Source: CAWDPQ01 sp963804245 (GTDB taxonomy: Bacteria; Acidobacteriota; Vicinamibacteria; Vicinamibacterales; 2-12-FULL-66-21). From it: 64,000 nucleotides of DNA. The stretch is from assembly GCA_963804245.1 (NCBI GenBank), contig CAWDPQ010000014.1:124001-188000 (forward strand). The letters run 5' to 3'. Made by a program: the position numbers and the translations under genes. The notes below the pieces were generated by a model that saw only the letters and a program-made list of their open reading frames with translations, was not told where the DNA came from and did no database searches. Below, piece by piece: positions 26,318 through 36,561 of the stretch. Numbering within the stretch: the first letter of the stretch is position 1; every line of letters starts with the position of its first letter.

Positions 26318-27022
26318 TTACTTACCAATCGCTCCGAGGGCCCAGGCGGCCTGGCGGCGCACGCCGGCGTCCGCATCTTTGAGCGCCACGATCAGGCCGG
26401 TGGTGGCTCTCGAGTCACCAATCGCGCCGAGTGCCCACGCGGCTTGTCGGCGCACACGTGGGTCGTCGTCTTTCAGGGCGGCGGTCAGCGGATCCATCGA
26501 GGCGGAATCATCGATGGCCCCGAGCGCCCACGCCGCCTGCGCCCGCACGTCCGGCTCCCGGTCGCCGAGCGCTTTGATCAGCGTCTTGACGGCGCGGGCG
26601 TCGTCCAGGGCGCCGAGCGCCCAGGCCGCGTTGCGGCGCGTGACCCATTGAGGCTGTTGCAGTGCGGCGAGAAGCGGCTCGATGGTGCGGCTGCCGATCG
26701 AGACGAGCGCAGCGGCGGCTTGTTCGCCAGGCGTGGTGAGCTTGTCGTCGTTGCGCCACCAGTTCTCGCGGCATACCGAGCGATCGACGGGAGCGGCGTC
26801 GCCAAGCGTGCGGACGAGAGCACCGATCGCGTCGACGGCTGCGTCCCCTTCCCGTTTCAGCTGGCAGGCTGCCGTCGCGCGCGCCGCCGGATCATCGGAC
26901 GACAGAGCCGACACCAACGCGGGAACGTTCCGCGACTGCGCGGATGGAACAGTAGCGACCGCGAGCGCAAGACATCCGCCGAGCAACCGCGCTGCCCAGG
27001 CGGATGCAGCAGACGCGCTCAC
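26318..27022 (-). CDS. secreted HEAT-repeat protein
   Basis: A 234-residue protein starting with an apparent signal peptide (AWAARLLGGCLALAVATVPS with cleavage near AQS, about residue 30), followed by HEAT/PBS-lyase-type repeats of about 31 residues: a divergent N-terminal one, then four clear copies of the ALGDREPDVRAQAAWALGAI type to the end. The GTG start at 27022 has GAGG seven bases upstream and overlaps the stop of the preceding HEAT gene (GTGA), so the two are translationally coupled. A longer upstream reading frame is a chance extension through that gene's tail. It is presumably an extracytoplasmic scaffold. Confidence 0.75.
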   Translation of the reverse strand: MSASAASAWAARLLGGCLALAVATVPSAQSRNVPALVSALSSDDPAARATAACQLKREGDAAVDAIGALVRTLGDAAPVDRSVCRENWWRNDDKLTTPGEQAAAALVSIGSRTIEPLLAALQQPQWVTRRNAAWALGALDDARAVKTLIKALGDREPDVRAQAAWALGAIDDSASMDPLTAALKDDDPRVRRQAAWALGAIGDSRATTGLIVALKDADAGVRRQAAWALGAIGK

Positions 27023-27803
27023 CGCCCGACCTCGAAGCTGACCGGTCGCGGGCGTGGATTCGGCCGCGGGCGCGGGTTGGGATTCGGGTTGGGGTTCGGA
27101 TTCGGATTGGCCGGCTGTTGATTCGCCACGCATGGTGATCGTCACCGTCGCCGATTTCCGCGATGGCCTGGATCGCCTGACGGCGGACGCCGGCATCCTC
27201 GTCCTTCAACGCGGCCGTCAGTGCCGGCAGGGCGCGCTCGTCGCCAATCTCGCCGAGCGCGTGAACGGCGCGACGACGAACTTCCACATTCGAATCTTTC
27301 ACGGCGGCGATGAGCGCATCGACGGCGCCCTTATCGCCAATCTCCGCGAGCGCCCCGGCGGCATGCGATCGCACCCGCGGGTCGGTGTCCTTCAACGCCG
27401 ACGCGATCGCCGCTGCCGCGCGCGCGTCGCCGAGCTCTCCCAATGCGTGCATGGCCTTCTGCCGCACCTCGACGTCGGCGTCCTTGAGCGCGTCGATCAG
27501 TGCGGGGACGGCGCGCGCGTTGCCGAGCTCGCCGAGGGCATGTGCCGCCTGTCTGCGGACGCCGGCGTCGCTGTCCTTCAGCGCACCGATCAGTCCATCG
27601 ACCGCCGCATCCTTTGGCGCCGGCTGCGCGGTTGTTCCCGCCAGTCGGAACTGCGACCACGACGGCTTGAAACGCGCTAATGACGTGGCGCTCGGCCTGG
27701 CAGCGGACCAGTCGAGCGAGGGGTTGATGAAGATGACACCCGCGCCGAGGAAGATCGCGCTCGACTTCAACAGCGTGCGGAAGAACACAGCGATCGGACT
27801 CAT
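27019..27803 (-). CDS. membrane-anchored HEAT-repeat protein, frameshifted near 27145
   Basis: A protein of about 261 residues: an N-terminal hydrophobic anchor (FFRTLLKSSAIFLGAGVIFI), a linker, then five 31-residue HEAT repeats (pattern ALKDSDAGVRRQAAHALGEL). After the last repeat the frame slips. The intended C-terminus is a low-complexity tail of alternating Asn-Pro and Arg-Pro ending VSFEVGR, whose TGA overlaps the start of the next gene. This fit is why I place the break at about 27130-27160. The ATG has AGGAG six bases upstream, and a BlaI-like operator adjoins that site. Confidence 0.75.
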
Positions 27804-27814
27804 GAGCTACTCCT

Positions 27815-27828
27815 GCTAGAAAACTAGC
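27815..27828. promoter_or_regulatory. candidate BlaI-type operator upstream of the HEAT pair
   Basis: GCTAGAAAACTAGC is a palindrome with four-base arms plus centre, lying directly upstream of the ribosome site of the HEAT gene at 27803. It matches the site before blaI (GCTATGAAAATAGC) in 11 of 14 positions, including both GCTA/TAGC ends. Shared control by the BlaI-type repressor is inferred. Confidence 0.5.
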
Positions 27829-27891
27829 ACTACCAGCGACGCGTCCCGCCGAGCGGCTCGTGGTGCTGCGAGCCGCCTGCGGCGGGAAAAG

Positions 27892-30082
27892 TTATCGAGC
27901 GATTTGACCGAGCGCGAAGGCGGCCTGCTGGCGCACGCCGGCTTGCGGATCCTTCAGTGCTGTTGTGAGTCCTTCGATGGCGCGCGGGTCGCGAATCTGC
28001 CCGAGCGCGAATGCCGCCTGCTCACGAACGTTGGCGGCGCTGTCCTTCAACGCGATGACCAGCGCTTCCACGGCGGCGCGGTCGCGCAACTGCCCGAGGG
28101 CGAATGCGGCCTGCTCGCGCACGTCGGCAGCCTGATCTTTGAGCGCCGAGATCAACGGTTCAACCGCACGGCGATCGCGAATCTGACCGAGGGCGAACGC
28201 GGCCTGCTGCCGTACATCGGCGTTTGCATCCCGCAGCGCCAGGGCGAGACCATCAACTGCCCCAACGTCGCGAATCTGACCGAGCGCAAAGACCGCCTGC
28301 TCCCGAACGTCGGCATCGCTGTCCTTGATGGCCGTGGTCAACCCGGCGATGGCCGCGCGATCGCGCAACTGCCCGAGTGCAAACGCCGCCTGCTCGCGCA
28401 CGTCCGCATTCTGATCCTTGAGCGCATCCGTCAACGCCGCCACCGCACGACGGTCGCGCAACTGGCCAAGACCGAATGCCGCCTGCTCGCGCACGTCGGG
28501 AGAGGCGTCCTTCAGTGCCTGCAGCAGCGGGTCGAAGATCGACGGATCGCGCATCTGAACGAGCGCGTGCATGGCCGTTTCCCGAACTTCTTTGTCGCTG
28601 TCCTTGAGCGCTGCCGTCAGCGCCGCAATCATCCGCGGATCGCCTTTTCCCGTCACGGCCTTGTCTTCCCGCTCGGCCTGGCGCTCTTGCTCCTGCTCGT
28701 CCTGGCGCTCCTGCTCGTCTTGTCGCTCTTGCGCCGTTTGCCTGGCAGCGTGGGAGCCCAGCACGCTACCGATGACAGCCTCGACATTCGACGTTGCGGC
28801 AGCGGCTTTCTCCGCGATGTGCTCTTCGCTCTTTGCGTCGGCTGGTGCGGGAGGCGGAGCCGGTTCGGTCGCGGCTTGCGAACGTGGCGCGGTGGCACGA
28901 GGCGCCGGCGCTGGTTCTGGCGCGGGCGTAGGCTGCGGCAACTGTGCGGGCGCTGGCTGAACGATGACCGTAGCCGCCGGCGTTTCGGACAGGCCCGACG
29001 TCCAGGGCTGAACGGCGGCGAGCGGCACCACGGCGGCGCAACACACGGCCGTTGCGGCAGCCGCACGCAGCTTCGTCAGCGCGGCGTGTGGCACGCGTGG
29101 ATCGAGAATCGCCATGAGCCGTCCCTCGAGTTGTGATCGGTGCGCCATGGCCAGAGTTGCGCCCGCCAGCACCGCGGGATAGTGGCCGGAGCGCATCACG
29201 CGAGCGATTTCCAGCAACTGGTCCGCGTAGTCCGGCCCGCGCGTTCCTGCGGCGAGGACCAGGTCGTCGCACGCGCGTTCGCGCTCGGTGCGCACGTTGC
29301 GCGCGGCAATCCACGCCAGCGGGTTGAACCAGTGAAGCGCGCACGCCATCTGCGCGACGAGGTGCGTGAGGCAATCGTGACGTTTGACGTGCGCCAGCTC
29401 GTGCAGCAGCACGATGCGCAGCCGCTCCGCCGGCCACACGTCGGCTTCCTTCGGCATCATGACCGCCGGCCGGAGGACGCCGCACGCCATCGGCATTGCG
29501 GCCCGCTCGCTTCGCAGGAACGTGATGTTCGACGTGACACCGACTTCCGAGGCAAGCTCGATCGCCATCTTCATCCACGGGGCATCGAGCACACGATCGC
29601 TGCGGCGCGCCATCCACTGAACGGCAATCACGCCAACGAGCATGCGGCCGGCAACCAACAGGAGGCCCAGCGCCCAGATGGCGAACAGCGCGCGCGGCCA
29701 GGAGATGGCAAAGCGGGACGAATCAGAATCGGTTCGAGTGGACGCGCCACCGACGGTGACGGTCGGCGTCTCGTTCGCGCCACGTGCCTGCCGATTCGAC
29801 CGAGGCGGCGCCGCCACATCGGGTTCGCTCGCGATCGGACCGGCCACCGGGCTGGACGATTTCACCGTGACGATCGGCATTTCCCAGCGCGGGAGCGCCA
29901 TCGAGAGCAGCGGCATGACGAGCGCGCTGACCAGCGCGAGCGTCCAGATGAAATGGCGGAGCGCCGCGGACGCACGACGCAACGTATACGCAGCCGCGCC
30001 GGCCACGCCGAGTACCGACCGTGGCTTTCACGACGTTGTCGAACAGCAGCATCCAGCCGGACGGAATCTCGAAAATCGTCAT
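27892..30082 (-). CDS. BlaR1/M56-type metallopeptidase fused to eight HEAT repeats, frameshifted near 30010
   Basis: A membrane sensor-protease of about 729 residues. The N-terminus MTIFEIPSGWMLLFDNVVKAT is in one frame; the rest (GVAGAAAYTLRRASAALRHF onward) is in the next, so one base is off near 30010. Membrane helices precede the zinc site HELAHVKRHD and the supporting ERACDDLVLAAG of peptidase M56. A Pro/Ala-rich linker then leads to eight near-identical 31-residue HEAT repeats (ALKDQNADVREQAAFALGQL type) instead of a penicillin-binding sensor domain. It starts two bases after blaI. By analogy with BlaR1/MecR1 it should cleave or relieve BlaI on a signal; the HEAT array is presumably the sensing or docking part. 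Confidence 0.82.
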
Positions 30083-30084
30083 CG

Positions 30085-30474
30085 CTATGCTCCCGTCCGG
30101 CGCGCCTGGTCGATCATGCGGGCCAGCCTGTCCAGCTCACGATCCGACAGGCGCGTGGAAGAATCGTCGAGGAGCGCGGAGATAGCCTGCTCCGCCGAAC
30201 CATCGAAAAACGTCTGAAGCATGTGGCGCAGCGCCGAGCGCTTCGCATTGTCCCGGGCGACGGTCGGTACGTAGACGTAGCGTGGCCCGTCCTGCTCGTG
30301 CTTTACATGCCCTTTTTCCTCGAGAATGCGCAGCATCGCGCGCACGGCGGAGTAGCTGGGCGGGTCGGGGAGAGACGCCTGAACTTCGGCCGCTGTCGCA
30401 CGGCCCTGGGTGTAAAGAATGTCGACTATCTGCCGCTCGCGTCGGCTGAGGTCGTGATGAGTTTGCTTGGTCAT
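30085..30474 (-). CDS. blaI: BlaI/MecI/CopY-family transcriptional repressor
   Basis: A 129-residue winged-helix repressor: LSRRERQIVDILYTQGRATA, AEVQASLPDPPSYSAVRAML, ILEEKGHVKHEQDGPRYVYV, then a dimerisation helix region (MLQTFFDGSAEQAISALLDD). This is the normal length for the family. It is the first gene of a blaI-blaR-type operon and has a palindrome in its promoter region. Many acidobacterial BlaI/M56 pairs have no link to beta-lactam resistance, and no beta-lactamase is seen here, so the inducer is unknown. AAGGA lies about 12 bases before the ATG. Confidence 0.9.
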   Translation of the reverse strand: MTKQTHHDLSRRERQIVDILYTQGRATAAEVQASLPDPPSYSAVRAMLRILEEKGHVKHEQDGPRYVYVPTVARDNAKRSALRHMLQTFFDGSAEQAISALLDDSSTRLSDRELDRLARMIDQARRTGA

Positions 30475-30514
30475 TGTCTGTTCGGTTCCTTAGACGACGG
30501 TCGGTCGCAAAAGG

Positions 30515-30530
30515 TGCTATGAAAATAGCA
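30515..30530. promoter_or_regulatory. candidate BlaI operator upstream of blaI
   Basis: TGCTATGAAAATAGCA, a palindrome about 40 bases before the blaI ATG, in an AT-rich patch between the divergent blaI and mscL genes. It closely resembles the site at 27815-27828. Autoregulation is expected from the family. Confidence 0.55.
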
Positions 30531-30595
30531 TAGAGCGAAAAAAATAGCAGCCCCGTCCTCCGGTTGACGTAGCATCCCGGCACGTTGGAGGCCAA

Positions 30596-31033
30596 ATGTT
30601 CAAGGAATTCCGTGAATTTGCGGCTCGTGGCAGCGTCGTCGACCTGGCCGTTGGCGTCATCATCGGGGCTGCGTTCGGCAAGATCGTCACGTCGGCCGTC
30701 GACGACCTCATCATGCCCCCGATAGGCATGATCCTGGGGCAGGTCGATTTCAAGGACTTGTTCGTGGTGCTCAACGGGGCCAGCTATCCCTCGCTCGCCG
30801 CGGCCAAGGCGGCCGCCGCCCCGGTCATTGCCTACGGGAACTTCCTGAACACGGTGATCCAGTTCCTGATCATCGCCTTCGTCATCTTCCTGATGGTCCG
30901 GCAGATCAACCGGCTGAAGTCGCAGCCGGCGCCGCCATCCGATGACGCGCGCGATTGCGCATTCTGCCTGTCGCGGATTCCGCGGAAGGCGACGCGCTGC
31001 GCGCACTGCACATCGACCGTGCAGGCGATGTGA
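30596..31033 (+). CDS. mscL: large-conductance mechanosensitive channel with C-terminal zinc ribbon
   Basis: A 145-residue MscL, the pressure-relief channel opened by membrane tension. Marks are MFKEFREFAARGSVVDLAVG and VIIGAAFGKIVTSAVDDLIM (helix 1 with the gating region), a periplasmic loop, and FLNTVIQFLIIAFVIFLMVR (helix 2). The C-terminal cytoplasmic bundle is extended by a small zinc ribbon with CAFC and CAHC pairs. GGAGG lies five bases before the ATG. The frame is complete. The ribbon is an unusual addition relative to the E. coli protein. Confidence 0.95.
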   Translation: MFKEFREFAARGSVVDLAVGVIIGAAFGKIVTSAVDDLIMPPIGMILGQVDFKDLFVVLNGASYPSLAAAKAAAAPVIAYGNFLNTVIQFLIIAFVIFLMVRQINRLKSQPAPPSDDARDCAFCLSRIPRKATRCAHCTSTVQAM

Positions 31034-31175
31034 AGCACGCCTCCCCACACCTTATAGAAAGGAGCACCTCGCGCTCCAATTTGAACGGCCGAGGTTGAAA
31101 GCCCCCGCCATGACCCATACTGGCGCGCTCACGAATTTGTAATTTGAACAGGCGTGAGCTGCCGGATCGCTGGGG

Positions 31176-34100
31176 ATGCAAGGGAACGAGTCAATAGGGA
31201 GAAAGTGGCGACTGTTCTGCGGCGCAATCGCCGCGGCAATGGCGATCCATCTGGTGTGGTCGGGCGGACCTCTTCGATCACCTCCGTCGTCCAGGCACAG
31301 ACTCCCTCGACCAGGGTCAATGGTCCGCGGTGCAGCCTGGCCGCCGTACGGTTCACTCGCACTTGCTTCCGACCGGACAGGTCCTGTTCTGGCCTTACTC
31401 CGATGAGCCGCGACTCTGGGACCCGCAAACCGGCGCGATAACCGCGGCCACGAATTTGGGATTCAATCTGTTTGTACTGGCCATTCCTTTCTCGCGGATG
31501 GCCGTTTGTTCGTTGCCGGCGGTCACATCAGCAACAGCGTGGGGTTGCCGACTGCCGCCATCTACGACGCCTTCGCGAACAGCTGGACGCGACTGCCAAA
31601 CGTGAATGCGGGGCGCTGGTATCCGACGACGACCACCCTGCCAAACGGAGACGTGCTCGTGTTGTCGGGGGACATCGACACCACTACGGGCCGAAACAAC
31701 CTGCCGCAGGTCTGGGAGATGGCAACAGGGCGATGGCGGGATTTGTTGAGCGCGCAGCCCTGGACCGCATTGTATCCGTTCATGCACGTCGCGCCGAACG
31801 GCCAGTTGATCATGACGGGTGCCGACGCGACCACGCGCTACCTCGATCCGTCGGGCACTGGAAGCTTGCGCGTCGTCGCCGACTCGAACTTCGGATTCCG
31901 CGATTACGGAACGTCGGTGCTCTACGACGACGGGAAGATCTTGCTGGTCGGTGGCGGCAATCCGCTGACGGCCACGGCAGAAGTCATCGATTTGAGTGCG
32001 CAGACGCCGACATGGACGTACGTTTCGCCGATGGCGGTTGCTCGACGGCAGCTGAACGCGACGATTCTTCCCGACGGTAAGGTTCTGATCACCGGCGGGA
32101 GCAGCGGAGCGGGCTTCGACAATGAGGCAGCTCCTGTTTTCACGACGGAGCTCTGGGATCCCGTGAGCCGTCAGTTCAGCTCGCTCGCCAGCGCGACGCA
32201 ATACCGCGGATATCACTCGACGGCCGTTTTGTTGCCGGATGGACGAGTACTGTCCACAGGCGGCGACCACTCGCAGAACGCGGAGGTGTTTTCACCTCCC
32301 TACCTTTTCAAAGGTACGCGTCCGACGATCTCCTCAGCACCAGCCACCGTTGCCTACGGGCAGACATTCTTCGTAGCCACAGCCGACGCGGCATCGATCG
32401 CAAGGGCGACCTGGATTCGGCTGACGTCCACGACCCATGGCTTCAACATGGACCAGCGGATCGATCAGCTGACCTTCACGCCAACGCCAGGCGGCTTGAA
32501 CGTCGTGGCGCCCGCGGATCCGAATCTGTCTCCGCCCGGCTACTACATGTTGTTCGTGCTCAACGATACCGGCGTCCCGTCCATCGCGAAAATGATCCGC
32601 ATCGGCGTGCTGCCATCAGCACCACCGGCGGCGCCGACGAACTTGACCGCGGTCGCCGTCTCCAACAGCCAGATCAACCTCACGTGGGCGGACAACGCCA
32701 CAACCGAGAACGGATTTCAGATCGAGCGTGCGCTCGACGGCACCACCTTCACGCCAATGGCAACCGTTGCTGCAAGTGTGAAGACGTATGCGAGCACGGG
32801 GTTGAGCGCTGCAACGACGTATCACTATCGCGTGCAGGCTACGAACGTAGCAGGCGCGTCGGCGTGGTCGAATGTCGCGAATGCCCGTACCGGAAATTCC
32901 ATGCCGTTTGGGGCCGCACCGATAGCCATTCCCGGAACGCTCCAGGCCGAGGACTTCGACCATGGAGGGGAGGGCGTCGCCTATCACGATTCGAGCGCGG
33001 GCAACGAAGGCGCGCAGGTACCGCTCTACCGACGTCGACGTCGACGCGACGGCGGACACGAATGGCGGTTACAGCGTCGGCTGGATCGTCGCGGGCGAAT
33101 GGCTGAACTACTCGGTCAACGTCGCAGCGGCGGGCACCTATACGCTCCAAGCCCGCGTCGCGTCGAATGGTGATGGCGGCACCTTCCACGTTGAGGCCAA
33201 CGGCGTGAACGTTACCGAACCGCTGGCGGTTCCGAACACCGGCGGCTGGCAGCAGTGGCAAACGATCACCAAGTCCATCACGCTTGCCGCCGGCGCCCAG
33301 AACTGGCGCATCGTTTTCGACACGAACGGGCCAACCACCGCAGTGGGCAACTTGAACTTCATTCGCATCTGGAAACCGCACCAGCGGTCCCTGCCGGTCC
33401 GACGAACCTGACGGCGTCGGTAATCTCGAGCACGCAGATCAACCTGGCGTGGACCGACAACGCAACCGACGAGGGCGGATACCAGATCGAGCGATTGAGC
33501 GGGGCGGGAACGTTTACCTCGATCGCGTCCGTCGGTCCCAACGTGACGACCTACTCGAATACGGGACTCACGCCGGGCACCTCGTACTGGTACCGCGTGC
33601 GCGCGGCCAACGCGAACGGCATTTCGACTCCATCGAACGTGGTAACGGCTCGCACTTCGGGGGGCGGTTCGCCGACGCCATTCAGCGGCGTTCCAAGTGC
33701 CATTCCCGGCACCATCCAGGCTGAGGACTTCGACAATGGCGGACAGGGAGTTGCCTATCTGGACGGCAGCACCGGAAACCTCGGGCGTGCGTACCGCACC
33801 ACCGACGTTGATATCGACTCAACGACGGATACCGGCGGCGGCTACTACGTCGGATGGATGCGCGCGGGCGAGTGGCTCTTGTACTCAGTCAACGTGGCCA
33901 CGGCCGGCACCTACACGCTCGAGGCACGGGTAGCGTCGAGTGGGCTGGGCGGGACGTTCCACGTCGAAGCCAACGGCGTGAACGTGTCGGGGACGATGTC
34001 GGTTCCCGATACCGGCGGCTGGCAGGCGTGGCAGACGATCACGAAGCCGGTCACGCTCACCGCCGGTACACAGAGCATTCGCATCGTGCTCGATACCATC

Positions 34101-35277
34101 GGACCGAGCGGCGCTGTCTGCAATCTCAACTTTGTCCGTTTCATTTCCGCGGGCCCAACCGTGCCGGTGGCGCCGACCGATCTCACCGCGACGGCGGTGT
34201 CGAGCACCGAGATCAATCTGGCGTGGACAGATAACGCGTCGAATGAGACGGGCTTCGCGATTGAGCGGTCGCCCGATGGGACGACGTTCGCGCCGCTGAC
34301 GACGGTTGGGGCGAACGTGACGTCGTATCAGAACACGGGGCTGACGGCGTCGACGACCTATCACTACCGAGTGCGCGCGACGAATGAGGTCGGTCCATCG
34401 GCGTGGTCGAACGTGGCGAATGCGCAGACAACCGGCACCGGGCCGGCGCCGCCGACCAATCTCATCGCGATGGCGGTGTCGAGCACTCAGATCAATCTGA
34501 CGTGGACGGATAACGCGTCGAATGAGACGGGCTTCGCGATTGAGCGGTCGCCCGATGGGACGACGTTCGCGCCGCTGACGACGGTCGGGGCGAACGTGAC
34601 GTCGTATCAGAACACGGGGCTGACGGCGTCGACGACCTATCACTACCGAGTGCGCGCGACCAATGAGGTCGGTCCATCGGCGTGGTCGAACGTGGCGAAT
34701 GCGCAGACAACCGGCACCGGGCCGGCGGCTCCAACAAATCTCACGGCAACGGCCGTGTCGAGCAGCCGTATCAATCTGGCGTGGATCGACAACGCGACCA
34801 ACGAAACAGGCTTCGCGATCGAACGGTCGTTGGACGGCGCCACGTTTACGCCACTGACAACGGTCGGGGCGAACGTGACGACCTATGCCAATACCGGGCT
34901 TGCCGTCGCAACAACGTATTACTACCGCGTCAGGGCCACCAATGCGGCCGGACCGTCCGCGTGGTCGAACGTCGCGAACGCCCAGACGGCCGAACGCGGT
35001 GCCGCTCTCGCCATCGAATTTGACGGCGATCGCCGTATCGAGCAGCCAGATCGATTTGACGTGGACCGATCGATCGACGAACGAGACGGCGTTCGTGATC
35101 GAACGGTCGACGAACGGGAGCGCGTTTTCCGCGCTGGGCACGGTTGGGCCGAACATTACAACGTATTCGGACACTGGCCTGGCGGCGTTCACCAGGTATT
35201 ACTACCGGGTGCGGGCGACGAATGCGGTCGGCGCGTCGGGCTGGACGAACGTGGCGAATGCGAGGACGAGGAGATAG
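31176..35277 (+). CDS. secreted galactose/glyoxal oxidase-like protein with CBM6 and FN3 modules, several frameshifts
   Basis: A giant exported protein of about 1,360 residues. Order: signal peptide (RLFCGAIAAAMAIHLVWSG); kelch-type propeller (31310-32300: HLLPTGQVLFWPY, DGRLFVAGGH, GRWYPTTTTLPNGDVLVLSG, YRGYHSTAVLLPDGRVLSTG); E-set domain (GTRPTISSAPATVAYG, TTHGFNMDQR); FN3; CBM6-like; FN3; CBM6-like; then four FN3 modules. The propeller keeps the copper-radical-oxidase residues: the Cys of FCTGH, Tyr of RWYP, the Tyr-His of GYHS and the His of TTHG. Frame changes lie near 31262, 31305, 31472, 33015, 33385 and 34995. At 31472 one T missing from a T-run removes the conserved Cys, so an assembly indel is likely. 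It presumably oxidises extracellular sugars or aldehydes. Confidence 0.8.
34228..34728 (+). repeat. 279-bp tandem duplication of an FN3 module
   Basis: About 222 bases at 34228-34449 recur at 34507-34728 with only about two differences, a period of 279 bases or 93 residues. The flanking FN3 modules are diverged. It is a recent internal duplication within the galactose-oxidase-like gene and a place where assemblies may collapse or expand. Confidence 0.85.
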
Positions 35278-35367
35278 CTCCCAGCTGCCAGCCTCCAGCT
35301 TAGTCATCGTGTTGAGACGTTGCTGGAAGCGGGAGGCTGTAGCTGGTGGCTGGAAGCTGGAAGCTGG
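35276..35367. repeat. GGAAGCTGG-type filler
   Basis: CAGCTGCCAGCCTCCAGC (35276-35300) and its complement type GGTGGCTGGAAGCTGGAAGC (to 35367) start at the stop codon of the FN3 protein. The remaining 70 bases to the HAF gene hold nothing else I recognise. Confidence 0.65.
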
Positions 35368-35438
35368 GTTTCGCAGCACGAAGAGCAAGAGATGTGCTGT
35401 GAAGCTCAAAACGAGACAGCTAAGACGAGAATCCATTT

Positions 35439-36497
35439 ATGAGATCGCGAGCATTCCATCAGCTCACCGTCGCAACCTCCGTCGCCCTCATGCTCCTTGG
35501 CCGCCCGTCTCGTCCGGCTGCGCAAGCTGGAACCTATGAAGTGACCGATCTCGGGACGCTCGGCGGCACCCGGAGCGCGGCGTTCGGCATCAACACCGCC
35601 GGGCACATCGTTGGCTACTCCGATACGGCCGAGGGACAGCAGCATGCGTTTCTCTATAACGGCGGATCGCTGATCGATCTCGGTACGCTCGGCGGCGAGA
35701 ACAGCTATGCGAATCGAATCAACGATCTTGGCCTGGTGGTCGGCCGTGCGGAAACGGAGAAAGGTGAGTATCGAGCGTTCGTCGCCCGCGCCGGCATGCC
35801 GATGCTCGATCTGAGCTCATTGGATCAGGTGCTGCGCGGCCCGTTCTCCATTGCCACCGCCATCAACAATCTCGGGCAGGTTGTCGGATATTGGCAGACG
35901 CCGCAGCACCACCAGGCGGCCCGCAACCGCGTGTTCCTGTACCGCGACTTCAGGGTCACCGATCTGGGTGCGTTCGGCGGTGAAGATGGCGTGGCGACCG
36001 CGATCAACGAATCGGGACAGATTGCCGGGTACTTTGGTACCGAGCCGCATGCCGACTACGCCGACCACAAGGCCTTTCTGGTCACGGACGGAAAGATGAT
36101 CGCCCTCGGCACGCTGGGCGGAAGGGTCACAACCGCCGTCGACCTGAACAACGCCGGTCACGTCGTCGGCCACGCGCTCACCAAGCGTGGCGCGTCACAC
36201 GCATTCCTGCACACGGGCGGCTCACTCATCGATCTGGGCACGCTCCCCGGCGGCCTCCAGAGCGCTGCGCACGCGATCAACGACTCGGGCGAGGTGGTCG
36301 GCGCGTCGGAAACGGCCGCCGGCACACAGTCGGCGTTCGTCTACAGCGGCGGCGTGCTCCGCGACCTGAACACGCTGATACCGGCGAACGCCGGCTGGCA
36401 CCTGGCCGAAGCGCGCGACATCAACAATGCCGGGACGATCGTCGGCGTCGGCCACCGCAATGGTCAGCAGCGGGCTTTCCGGTTGATGAGCAAGTAG
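35439..36497 (+). CDS. secreted HAF-repeat protein
   Basis: A 352-residue exported protein: a signal peptide (about residues 1-30, ending PAAQA) followed by seven to eight repeats of the HAF type, each with Y/F-DLGTLGG, A-x-x-IN, G-x-VVGY and HAFLY elements (for example HAFLYNGGSLIDLGTLGGEN). The repeats probably form a beta-propeller-like fold. The family is common and functionally undefined in soil bacteria. GAGA lies seven bases before the ATG. The frame is intact, unlike both neighbours. Confidence 0.85.
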   Translation: MRSRAFHQLTVATSVALMLLGRPSRPAAQAGTYEVTDLGTLGGTRSAAFGINTAGHIVGYSDTAEGQQHAFLYNGGSLIDLGTLGGENSYANRINDLGLVVGRAETEKGEYRAFVARAGMPMLDLSSLDQVLRGPFSIATAINNLGQVVGYWQTPQHHQAARNRVFLYRDFRVTDLGAFGGEDGVATAINESGQIAGYFGTEPHADYADHKAFLVTDGKMIALGTLGGRVTTAVDLNNAGHVVGHALTKRGASHAFLHTGGSLIDLGTLPGGLQSAAHAINDSGEVVGASETAAGTQSAFVYSGGVLRDLNTLIPANAGWHLAEARDINNAGTIVGVGHRNGQQRAFRLMSK

Positions 36498-36502
36498 CGC
36501 TG

Positions 36503-36541
36503 GAGATCAGAAGGCTTTTACAGCGTTAGCCTCCTGATCTC
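36503..36541. terminator. stem-loop after the HAF gene
   Basis: GAGATCAGAAGGCT and AGCCTCCTGATCTC pair over 14 bases with one mismatch around an 11-base loop, six bases after the stop codon. No T-run follows. It may end transcription, but the sequence also belongs to the GAGATCAGGAG filler type seen at about 62.9 kb. Confidence 0.45.
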
Positions 36542-36561
36542 ATCCCCAGTGATTCACCCGG

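Noticed and set aside
27900..28640. Regular 93-bp repeats that could be mistaken for a CRISPR or satellite array
   Set aside because: The period equals one 31-residue HEAT repeat in frame, with codon-level variation. The FN3 repeats at 34.2-34.7 kb are likewise coding.
30085..30474. BlaI/BlaR pair as a beta-lactam resistance module
   Set aside because: The sensor domain is replaced by HEAT repeats and no beta-lactamase or penicillin-binding protein is nearby.
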